A DNA stretch of 56,639 nucleotides, from positions 1 to 56,639 of the forward strand of contig CAAGNU010000232.1 of assembly GCA_900771365.1 (NCBI GenBank). The letters run 5' to 3'. This document shows, piece after piece, positions 50,235-56,639 of this stretch (position 1 is the stretch's first letter; each line of letters begins with the position of its first letter). Both the position numbers and the translations under genes were made by a program. The stretch is from Bacteroidales bacterium. GTDB taxonomy: Bacteria; Bacteroidota; Bacteroidia; Bacteroidales; P3. Below the pieces are notes generated by a model. The model searched no databases, was not told the DNA's origin, and was given only the letters and a program-made list of their open reading frames with translations.

Positions 50235-51020
50235 ATGGGTAAGATAATCTCTATTGCCAATCAGAAAGGAGGTGTGGGCAAGACGACCACAGCCGTCAAC
50301 CTTAGTGCAGCCCTCGCGGTGATGGAGTATAAGATTCTTCTTGTTGATGCCGACCCTCAGGCTAATGCTTCCTCAGGACTCGGCATCAACCCTGATGAGC
50401 TTGATAAGAGCGCCTATGAGTGCTTTATGGGGCGGGCCGACGTTCATGACTGCATGGTCAAAGTCGACACCCCTAACTTGACGCTTCTTCCCACAAGAAT
50501 AGACCTTGTGGGAGCCGAAGTGGAGCTTGTCAACGAGAAAAATCGCGAATATTTCATCACTCATGCCCTGGAATCGGTAAAGGATGAGTTTGATTTCATC
50601 ATTATCGACTGCAGCCCTTCGCTGGGACTCATCACAGTGAACGCTCTCACAGCTTCTGATTCGGTGATGATTCCTATACAGAGCGAATATTTTGCGCTTG
50701 AGGGGCTCGGAAAGCTGCTCAACACGGTACGCATCGTTCAGACCCGCCTCAATCCTAAGCTGACAATCGAAGGTCTACTCATAACCATGTACGACTCTCG
50801 TCTGCGTCTGGCACGCCAGGTTGTCGAGGATGTCCGCATGCATTTTAAGCGCCTCGTTTTTGACACGCTTATATATCGAAATACGAAATTGGCCGAGGCT
50901 CCCAGCTACGGCAAATCCATCATCATGTATGATGCGACTTGCGCCGGAGCCGTGAACTACCTCAACCTCGCCCAAGAACTACTCACCCGCAATAAGATCA
51001 AGACTAATAATGGCAAGTAA
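50235..51020 (+). CDS. parA: chromosome partitioning ATPase ParA/Soj
   Basis: 261 residues. Deviant Walker A QKGGVGKTTTAVNLS (with the intact GKT lysine), A' motif LLVDADPQANASSG and Walker B FIIIDCSPSLGL. A basic patch and the LRLARQVVEDV helix are typical. ParA forms ATP-dependent patches on the nucleoid and moves ParB-bound origin regions. It lacks the long N-terminal DNA-binding domain of plasmid type Ia ParA, so it is the chromosomal type. Its 3' end overlaps parB by 11 bp. Confidence 0.95.
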   Translation: MGKIISIANQKGGVGKTTTAVNLSAALAVMEYKILLVDADPQANASSGLGINPDELDKSAYECFMGRADVHDCMVKVDTPNLTLLPTRIDLVGAEVELVNEKNREYFITHALESVKDEFDFIIIDCSPSLGLITVNALTASDSVMIPIQSEYFALEGLGKLLNTVRIVQTRLNPKLTIEGLLITMYDSRLRLARQVVEDVRMHFKRLVFDTLIYRNTKLAEAPSYGKSIIMYDATCAGAVNYLNLAQELLTRNKIKTNNGK

Positions 51021-51891
51021 GAAACCTCTCACGCCAGGACGTGGCTTGGATGCCATCCTGGGAAACATAGATGTAGATACGATAAACGGTAGCGAGTCTG
51101 ATGTTACTGCTGCCATCAGTATGGTGGCTATCAGTGATATAGAGACTAATCCGTTCCAGCCTCGTAAGGAGTTTGACCAAGCAGCACTTGAAGAATTGGC
51201 ACAATCCATTCGCGAACAAGGCGTTATCACCCCCATCACGGTCAGAAAAATGCCTGATGGCAAATATCAGCTCATTGCTGGCGAACGCCGTTTCCGTGCA
51301 TCACAGCTTGCAGGGCTTACTGAGCTTCCAGCCTATATCCGCGTGGCCACGGATGGTCAGATGATGGAAATGGCCTTGGTTGAGAATATCCAGCGTGAAA
51401 ACCTCAATGCTATGGAGATAGCACTTTCCTATAACGCATTAATTGAAGAGTGCCGTCTAACGCATGAGCAGCTGAGCCAGCGTGTTGGTAAGGACCGCTC
51501 CACAATCACCAACTATCTCCGTCTGCTCAACCTCCCCGCAGAAACACAGCTTGCGCTGAGTTCTGGCCAAATCAGTATGGCTCATGCTCGCGCTATTATT
51601 AACATTGAAGACCCCGAGCAGCACCTCGCTATTCTTCATGATATCGTTAACCGCCACCTCTCAGTTCATCAAACCGAGCAACTGGTTAAATCCACTAAGG
51701 CTCCAGAGAAGCCCCACGTCGCCATAAAGAATGAACTGCCCACAACCCATAGTGCTGCACAATCCCAGCTCAGGCAGATGTTCCAGTCTGATGTTGAAAT
51801 CAAACGTTCTCGCCGCGGAAAAGGCACAATGACGATTCATTTCAATAATGACGAGGATTTCGAACGTATTATGAAACTGCTCCATCAGTAA
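51010..51891 (+). CDS. parB: chromosome partitioning protein ParB
   Basis: 293 residues. The N-terminal part binds ParA, the CTPase/ParB domain carries LIAGERRFRASQLAG and ENIQRENLNAMEIA, and the helix-turn-helix (RLTHEQLSQRVGKDRSTITNY) binds parS. A short C-terminal dimerisation segment ends NNDEDFERIMKLLHQ. No parS-like palindrome was found near the gene. It overlaps parA by 11 bp and is followed by the DUF5683 gene. Confidence 0.95.
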   Translation: MASKKPLTPGRGLDAILGNIDVDTINGSESDVTAAISMVAISDIETNPFQPRKEFDQAALEELAQSIREQGVITPITVRKMPDGKYQLIAGERRFRASQLAGLTELPAYIRVATDGQMMEMALVENIQRENLNAMEIALSYNALIEECRLTHEQLSQRVGKDRSTITNYLRLLNLPAETQLALSSGQISMAHARAIINIEDPEQHLAILHDIVNRHLSVHQTEQLVKSTKAPEKPHVAIKNELPTTHSAAQSQLRQMFQSDVEIKRSRRGKGTMTIHFNNDEDFERIMKLLHQ

Positions 51892-51905
51892 GCTGATAAA
51901 TATCT

Positions 51906-52469
51906 GTGCTGAAACGTCTGTTCATATTATCAGCATTCATAACCCTTGTGTTGACCATGCAGGGGCAGGAAGTTGTTGCTATCTCTGATACGATTGTACC
52001 TAAATCCTTTCAGAAGGAACATAACCCCACGAAAGCCTTGCTTTTGTCAATCATTCCAGGAGGCGGACAGATATACAACGGGCAAGCATGGAAGGCCCCC
52101 ATCTTTTACGCAGCTTTAGGCGGTACGGGTTATTTTGTCTATGACAACTACAAGAACATGAAAATGTTCAAGACTGAGTATCTATACCGCATCAGTCATG
52201 GCGGCGAGCGAGTATTAGAAGAATATACAGGATACCCAGACAACAGCATATATAATATGTACCAAACCTATAACAAGAATTTCCAACTATTCATTCTTGT
52301 GACGGCAGCTGTCTATGGTCTTAACATGTTGGATGCATACGTGTTCGGCCACCTCTACGATTTTCAGATTAATGACGATCTCACGTTGAATGTTGAGCCT
52401 TCATTAATCCCAATGTACACCACTACAATGAGTTTCGCACCCTCATTGCAACTTTCATTAAAATTCTGA
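51906..52469 (+). CDS. DUF5683 family protein, probably envelope
   Basis: 187 residues from a GTG start at 51906; no upstream ATG is in frame within reach. An N-terminal hydrophobic segment (FILSAFITLVLTMQG) looks like a signal peptide. KALLLSIIPGGGQIYNGQAW and YFVYDNYKNM match DUF5683, found after parB in many Bacteroidota, and another hydrophobic segment lies near 135-150. Its C-terminus ends in Phe (SLQLSLKF), as in outer-membrane proteins. The role is unknown; its place beside parB hints at coupling with growth. Confidence 0.8.
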   Translation: MLKRLFILSAFITLVLTMQGQEVVAISDTIVPKSFQKEHNPTKALLLSIIPGGGQIYNGQAWKAPIFYAALGGTGYFVYDNYKNMKMFKTEYLYRISHGGERVLEEYTGYPDNSIYNMYQTYNKNFQLFILVTAAVYGLNMLDAYVFGHLYDFQINDDLTLNVEPSLIPMYTTTMSFAPSLQLSLKF

Positions 52470-52504
52470 GAAATAAGTAAATATCAATAAAAGTACAAAT
52501 CAAA

Positions 52505-53212
52505 ATGAACCCATTCTTAATGATTCCATCAGACATGGCTGGCGCACAAGAAGCCGTTGATACCATGGCTTCTGTTGCTACTCCCGAACGCATCACCCTC
52601 TGGGATCTCACCCTCAAAGGTGGTTGGATTATGCTGGTGCTGCTCATCTTGCTCGCACTCGCAATCTATATTGCTGTTGAACGATACCTCGCACTCCGCC
52701 AGGCTGTGAAAACGGAAGAAGATGATGCCTTCATGAACAATATTCGCAGCTATATCCACAAAGGCGATGTTGAAGGTGCACGTAATTTCTCCAAACAGAC
52801 CAATACTCCGTTAGCCCGTATGGTTGGCAAAGGTCTTTCCCGTCTCGGACGTCCTCTTTCGGATATTCAAGCCGCTATTGAAAATGAGGGTAAATTAGAG
52901 GTCGCTCGTCTTGAAAAACGAGTCTCCCTTGTCGCCACAGTTGCCTCCCTCGGACCCATGATTGGCTTCCTTGGCACTGTGACGGGTATGGTCACATGCT
53001 TCCAGGACATGTCTTTTGCTGGAAATAATATCGAAATTGCCACCTTAGCAACGGGTATGTATGAAGCAATGGTCACTACGATCGGCGGTCTTATTGTCGG
53101 TATTATCTGTTATTTCCTTTACAATGTCCTCGTCACCCGTATCAATAAGGTGGTGCTGGATATTGAGGTTCGCGCTACAGAGTTCATGGATCTTCTTCAC
53201 GAACCCGCATAA
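52505..53212 (+). CDS. exbB: MotA/TolQ/ExbB-type proton channel subunit
   Basis: 235 residues with three membrane helices near 40-60, 140-165 and 180-205. The segments SLVATVASLGPMIGFLGTVTG and the TIGGLIVGIICYFLYNVLV region are the conserved channel helices of this family. ExbB assembles with ExbD and uses the proton gradient to power TonB. It lies upstream of exbD and a TonB-like gene, which supports the function. An N-terminal helix carrying DMAGAQEAVDTMASV lies outside the usual core. Confidence 0.93.
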   Translation: MNPFLMIPSDMAGAQEAVDTMASVATPERITLWDLTLKGGWIMLVLLILLALAIYIAVERYLALRQAVKTEEDDAFMNNIRSYIHKGDVEGARNFSKQTNTPLARMVGKGLSRLGRPLSDIQAAIENEGKLEVARLEKRVSLVATVASLGPMIGFLGTVTGMVTCFQDMSFAGNNIEIATLATGMYEAMVTTIGGLIVGIICYFLYNVLVTRINKVVLDIEVRATEFMDLLHEPA

Positions 53213-53249
53213 TCTGTAGTTCAGAGTTTAATCTAAAATATCAACCATC

Positions 53250-53663
53250 ATGATTGAAACAAGAAACAAACTCTCGATTGAGAACAACAATTCGACCATG
53301 TCGGATTTGGTGTTCCTTTTGCTGGTCTTCTTCATGATGACATCCACGCTCATCAGTCCGAACGCCGTGAAGCTGCTTCTTCCCGAAAGCGGTAGCAAAA
53401 CGATGGCCAAGCAGAATGTAACAGTCTATATCGATGAAAATTTCAATTTTCAAGTAGGGGAGACCCCGACCGATGTGGAAGGCCTTCAGCCTCTCATTGC
53501 CGTAGGTATCGAGCCTGGCGTGAGCGATGCATGCGTGGTGCTTCGTTCTGACAAGACTGTCCCTGTGCAATATGTTGTGAATGTTATTGATGCTGTGAAT
53601 GCCATTAACGACCAAAACGGCACAAAGCACAAAGTTATTTTGGCTACCTCACCGAAGAAATAA
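53250..53663 (+). CDS. exbD: ExbD/TolR family protein
   Basis: 137 residues. One membrane helix (about 20-36) is preceded by Asp19 in TMSDLVFLLLVFFMM, the conserved protonatable aspartate of ExbD/TolR. The periplasmic part (VTVYIDENFNFQVGE, VVLRSDKTVPVQYVVNVIDAV) has the family fold. It lies 37 bp after exbB and 29 bp before the TonB-like gene. Confidence 0.93.
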   Translation: MIETRNKLSIENNNSTMSDLVFLLLVFFMMTSTLISPNAVKLLLPESGSKTMAKQNVTVYIDENFNFQVGETPTDVEGLQPLIAVGIEPGVSDACVVLRSDKTVPVQYVVNVIDAVNAINDQNGTKHKVILATSPKK

Positions 53664-53692
53664 GTTCGATAAACACCATCAACCTTATACGC

Positions 53693-54472
53693 ATGAATCT
53701 CGCACAAAACGATAAGAACAAACTCATATCTGGAGGCATCACAGCACTTTTTTTAGCGCTCATCATCATTGTGTGCCTGGCTTTCGGTTATGACCCGCCA
53801 GACCCACCCATTCCGGAGGAAGGTGTCGAGGTCAACTTAGGTAATAGCGATCTCGGCCAAGGTGATGCCCCTACGCCTGAAGCTTCCGAAGCCTCAAGCG
53901 CTCCACGTCCTGCCGCAGCAACCGAGCAGGTTAGTACGCAGAAAACTGTACGCACCACGCCCATCAACACCTCCACGAAGTCCTCAACAGCTAAGCACGA
54001 CAACCCCACACCCACTACTACTAAGCCTGAGCCTCCCAAGGAGCCGGAAATCAATCAAAAAGCTATCTTCAACGGCAACAAGGCAAAGAAAAATAATAGT
54101 AATAATGGCAGTCAGGGCAACACAAGCACTGCGGGCAACCAAGGCAAGGTTGGAGGAGATGCCAATTCAAACCGCACAGACGGCAATCCAGGAAAGGGCG
54201 GTCCAGGATTTAGTTTGAGTGGACGTAGTGCGAAAGCTTTGCCTTCGCCCAACAGTTCCACACAGAAACAAGGTAAGATTGTTGTAAAGATTTGGGTAGA
54301 CCGATCAGGTAATGTCACACAGGTTTCGGCTCCAGAAAAAGGCTCTACCTTGTCGGATGCAAATCTGGTTGCCCAGTCTAAGGCTGCAGCCATGAAGGCC
54401 AAGTTTAGTGCCAACGAAGATGCTCCAGAAGTGCAGACCGGCACAATTACTTACATATATACGAATAACTAA
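53693..54472 (+). CDS. TonB-like energy transducer
   Basis: 259 residues. An N-terminal membrane anchor (about 13-32) is followed by a long Pro/Ser/Thr/Asn-rich periplasmic spacer (PDPPIPEEGVEVNLG through about residue 180). A small C-terminal domain follows (KIVVKIWVDRSGNVTQVS, ending TGTITYIYTN), the TonB/TolA-like contact domain. Together with ExbB-ExbD it should carry energy to outer-membrane receptors such as SusC-type transporters. The stop codon overlaps the ATG of the next gene by 1 nt. Sequence alone does not tell TonB from TolA, but TonB is likelier. Confidence 0.85.
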   Translation: MNLAQNDKNKLISGGITALFLALIIIVCLAFGYDPPDPPIPEEGVEVNLGNSDLGQGDAPTPEASEASSAPRPAAATEQVSTQKTVRTTPINTSTKSSTAKHDNPTPTTTKPEPPKEPEINQKAIFNGNKAKKNNSNNGSQGNTSTAGNQGKVGGDANSNRTDGNPGKGGPGFSLSGRSAKALPSPNSSTQKQGKIVVKIWVDRSGNVTQVSAPEKGSTLSDANLVAQSKAAAMKAKFSANEDAPEVQTGTITYIYTNN

Positions 54473-54849
54473 TGGAAGAGCCAATCCGAATAGATAAATA
54501 TCTCTGGGCTGTGCGTCTGTATAAGACGCGCAGCCTTGCTACCGATGCATGTCGATGTGGTCATGTTCGCATGAATGGTCAGCCGCTCAAGGCTTCGCAT
54601 GAAATCAAGGTCGGCGAAGTGTATGAGATTTCTATCGAGCAGCTGCATAAAGTAATCGAAGTAAAGCAACTGTTAGGGAATAGGGTAGGGGCTAAGCTGA
54701 TTGAGAATTTCATGTTAGACCGTACTCCGCAAGAAGAGTACGAACGCATTCAGTTAATTCGCCAATATGCTTTCGAAAAAAGAGATCGAGGCTCAGGGCG
54801 TCCCACAAAAAGAGAACGCCGCGACATCGAAGAATTCAAGTATAAATAA
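54472..54849 (+). CDS. S4-domain RNA-binding protein, Hsp15-like
   Basis: 125 residues. The N-terminal S4 domain reads IRIDKYLWAVRLYKTRSLA followed by ACRCGHVRMNGQPLKASHEIK. The basic C-terminus (RDRGSGRPTKRERRDIEEF) resembles Hsp15 (HslR), which binds stalled 50S subunits carrying peptidyl-tRNA and recycles them. Its start overlaps the preceding stop codon by 1 nt (TAATG), which points to coupled translation. The link to ExbB-ExbD-TonB is presumably positional. Confidence 0.88.
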   Translation: MEEPIRIDKYLWAVRLYKTRSLATDACRCGHVRMNGQPLKASHEIKVGEVYEISIEQLHKVIEVKQLLGNRVGAKLIENFMLDRTPQEEYERIQLIRQYAFEKRDRGSGRPTKRERRDIEEFKYK

Positions 54850-54906
54850 TTTTTGTTCTCCTTGCAATAATTATTTAATTATAAATACTAAATAACAGTT
54901 TAGATT

Positions 54907-55467
54907 GTGAACGAAGAAGAGATTATCCGTGACATATTGGCGGGCAACACAAACCGATACAAAGAGATTGTCCAAGAATACCAGGCAATTGTGGCGAATA
55001 TCTGCTTCAAAATGTGTGGGATCAAGGTGGACATAGAAGAGCTGACCCAGCAAGTCTTTGTTGAACTTTATTATGCCCTCCCTCGTTTCAAGTTCCAATC
55101 CAAACTGAGCACTTTTATTTACCGCCTCACAGTCAACGTAGTCTGCAAAGAGATAAAGCGTAATAGCCGTATCACCTCTTTGCCCGATGAGACTTACTTT
55201 CCCGACAAACCTTCCGATTTTGGGAATGCCGAGGATTCTATCATCAAAGATGAACAGCGCAGGCAGCTTCGGCAGGCGATTGGGAAATTGAACGCAGAAC
55301 AGCGCACAGCGTTAGTGCTGTACACTTTCGACAACTTTTCGTACAATGATATTGCAGAAGTTATGCAGTGCACAGTTGCAAAAGTGGAGTCTCTCATTTT
55401 TAGAGCCAGAAAGAATCTGAGGAAGATGTTGATGCCAGGTGACGGCAAATACAAAAATGCCGAGTAA
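54907..55467 (+). CDS. ECF-type RNA polymerase sigma factor
   Basis: 186 residues from a GTG start at 54907. Region 2 reads MCGIKVDIEELTQQVFVELYY and includes KFQSKLSTFIYRLTVNVV. Region 4 reads EQRTALVLYTFDNFSYNDIA and ends in a helix with KVESLIFRARKNLRKML. It is an extracytoplasmic-function sigma factor. The next gene, 113 bp downstream, encodes a single-span membrane protein and the third gene a CpxP-like periplasmic protein, so this looks like an envelope-stress regulatory cassette. Confidence 0.9.
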   Translation: MNEEEIIRDILAGNTNRYKEIVQEYQAIVANICFKMCGIKVDIEELTQQVFVELYYALPRFKFQSKLSTFIYRLTVNVVCKEIKRNSRITSLPDETYFPDKPSDFGNAEDSIIKDEQRRQLRQAIGKLNAEQRTALVLYTFDNFSYNDIAEVMQCTVAKVESLIFRARKNLRKMLMPGDGKYKNAE

Positions 55468-55580
55468 GCGGCTCCCAAGTGAGATTAGAACGGGAGTTCG
55501 CTTTAACTCTGCCGGACGTGAAGCCTTAATGAAGTAGCATTCGAAGAGAACAAGATGAATATATAAAATACAAGACGAAT

Positions 55581-55925
55581 ATGACAGAAGACGAAATCAT
55601 ACAGCAACTGCGTGAAATGCGCTATCCAAACGACATCGATGTGACGGGTGCCGTGATAGCTCGCATTTCTAAGACTCCGCTGCTTGCCCCAGCCCCTACA
55701 AAGCCGCCTATATTTAAGCGCGTCGTAGCAGCTGTAGCCGCATGTGCGGTGTTGGTTGTAGCCGTGAATGCTGCCATTCTCTTCACACACGACTATAACG
55801 AAAGTTCTATTGGCAATATGATATCCGAAGTATATACCTATCATGCCGATTATAACGACCTTACTGCTTCTATTTCCGATTATGATATCGGGGCAATCGA
55901 ATCCTATTATGAAGAATTAGAATAG
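55581..55925 (+). CDS. single-span membrane protein, candidate anti-sigma factor
   Basis: 114 residues. A cytoplasmic N-terminal region of about 47 residues precedes one membrane helix (about 48-68, VVAAVAACAVLVVAVNAAIL). An acidic periplasmic tail ends ESYYEELE. Its position between an ECF sigma factor and a CpxP-like gene, and its topology, suggest an anti-sigma factor. I see no ASD/ZAS signature (no HxxxCxxC), so the call rests mostly on context. It begins 113 bp after the sigma gene and ends 5 bp before the next ATG. Confidence 0.65.
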   Translation: MTEDEIIQQLREMRYPNDIDVTGAVIARISKTPLLAPAPTKPPIFKRVVAAVAACAVLVVAVNAAILFTHDYNESSIGNMISEVYTYHADYNDLTASISDYDIGAIESYYEELE

Positions 55926-55930
55926 TCATC

Positions 55931-56374
55931 ATGAAAAAACATATCACATTCCTTTTAACGCTGTTTCTATGCAGCATGCTTTTTGCTCAGCAGCCTGGGT
56001 CTCATCGCGATGGTTCGAAGAAATCTCATTGTGAACCACCTAAGATAGAAGAAATGGTTAGCGACCTATCTTCTATTCAGAAGAAACGCCTTGAAACCGT
56101 TATGCAAAACAGCCATAAGCAGCTTGATAAGCTACAAGCCGAGTTGAGTAACGTCAGAAAGCAAATACGTGCCTTACTGAAAAGTGAAGGAGACCAATCC
56201 GACAAACTCTTCCCACTATTTGAACGTGAGGGCTATCTGCAGACCGAAATCTCCAAGGAAATGTATAAGTGCCGCGTACAGATTGACAACATCCTCACAA
56301 AAGATCAGTTAAAGGAGTTCAAAGCACGCTGCGAATCAAACCGCAGGCAACACAAAGCAGACCCAAAACGATAA
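55931..56374 (+). CDS. periplasmic CpxP/Spy-like protein
   Basis: 147 residues with a signal peptide (MKKHITFLLTLFLCSMLFAQ). The mature part is helical and basic with two LTxxQ-like motifs, LSSIQKKRLE near residue 48 and LTKDQLKEF near 125, as in CpxP, Spy and CnrX-like sensors. A coiled-coil-like segment (KQLDKLQAELSNVRKQIRAL) lies between them. Such proteins sense misfolded proteins or metals in the periplasm. It closes the sigma / membrane protein / sensor cassette. Confidence 0.8.
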   Translation: MKKHITFLLTLFLCSMLFAQQPGSHRDGSKKSHCEPPKIEEMVSDLSSIQKKRLETVMQNSHKQLDKLQAELSNVRKQIRALLKSEGDQSDKLFPLFEREGYLQTEISKEMYKCRVQIDNILTKDQLKEFKARCESNRRQHKADPKR

Positions 56375-56399
56375 AATACTTTTCTTTGTTTCATAATGC

Positions 56400-56425
56400 A
56401 AGCGGCCTTAGATATAAGGCCGCTT
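56400..56425 (+). terminator. terminator after the CpxP-like gene
   Basis: AAGCGGCCTTA (56400-56410) pairs perfectly with TAAGGCCGCTT (56415-56425) with a 4-nt loop; the following T-run is short. Confidence 0.8.
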
Positions 56426-56639
56426 TGTCTATCATTATACCCCTATTTGACACGTTTGATTGCTTGATTATCAATTTGCCATTTGCGTGGGAAACAACGA
56501 ATCAAAAGCATGTTCTCGTTTTTTTTTATTGTTGTCCGCTAAACATGAAAAGTCGGTTTGAACCCATTGTCTTACAATGAATTCAAACAAGATTATGGAT
56601 TCCAAGCCCTCATGCGCGTGTGTGCGAGGGTTATTATTC

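Noticed and set aside
50235..51891. parS site near parAB
   Set aside because: I looked for TGTTTCACGTGAAACA-like palindromes in and around these genes and found none that convinces.
1..56639. tRNA, rRNA or riboswitch genes
   Set aside because: No cloverleaf, rRNA or recognisable aptamer core was found in the intergenic regions that I read.
56575..56639. CCCTC...GAGGG palindrome at the window end
   Set aside because: The stem needs several wobble or mismatched pairs and the flanking sequence is cut off, so it is not listed as a feature.

Overview
The window looks like a chromosomal segment from a member of the order Bacteroidales (phylum Bacteroidota), probably host-associated and related to Prevotellaceae or Bacteroidaceae; I cannot name a species. 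The evidence is family content typical of that order (DUF4199, DUF6427, DUF6913, DUF6029, DUF5683, DUF3276, Omp28, a Lnb-type lipoprotein N-acyltransferase), two secreted proteases with type IX secretion (T9SS) sorting tails, and Bacteroidota promoters of the TTTG / TAnnTTTG type in front of several genes. Most of the window is core chromosome: priA, lepB, gcvT, dapA, rnhB, korAB, valS, dnaB, parAB and exbBD-tonB.

Layout. 1-3748: intergenic repeat, a small lipoprotein, then priA on the minus strand. 3835-10472 (+): a glycosyltransferase, signal peptidase I, a cyclophilin, an RprY-like response regulator, a PhnP-like metallo-hydrolase, a second glycosyltransferase and a DUF4199 membrane protein. 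10586-14122 (-): two DUF3857/transglutaminase-like proteins, one of which has lost its catalytic triad, and a 28-residue membrane ORF. 14540-18824 (+): a polytopic membrane protein, then an AT-rich two-gene module of a HEPN-like protein and a 949-residue double P-loop ATPase. 19705-37730 (-): lnb, DUF1015, a broken four-helix-bundle gene, gcvT, and a close-packed run from DUF6427 (35495) down to an M6 protease (23927), preceded by a subtilisin-like protease. 38468-49721 (+): korAB, valS, a secreted hypothetical, dnaB, a deoxyhypusine-synthase-like protein and cyuA. 49874-56374 (+): DUF3276, parA-parB-DUF5683, exbB-exbD-tonB, an Hsp15-like protein and a sigma factor / membrane protein / CpxP-like cassette.

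The most unusual locus is the AT-rich pair at 15484-18824. A HEPN-like protein overlaps by 4 bp a large protein that fuses a ParA/MinD-type ATPase with the variant Walker A KGGVGRST to a second AAA/STAND-like ATPase. Its composition, its own promoter and its position in a repeat-bearing intergenic region suggest horizontal acquisition, and I regard it as a candidate antiviral or conflict system. Defence is inferred, not shown.

The second signal is a pair of dispersed intergenic repeat families. R1 is a 44-bp element made of four 11-bp units, seen four times (173, 19444, 38119, 45310), always on the same strand and always between genes. R2 is built from roughly 9-bp TCGAAT-type units next to an inverted copy. 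Twice it lies 255-305 bp upstream of R1 in the same orientation, so the two may be parts of one composite element.
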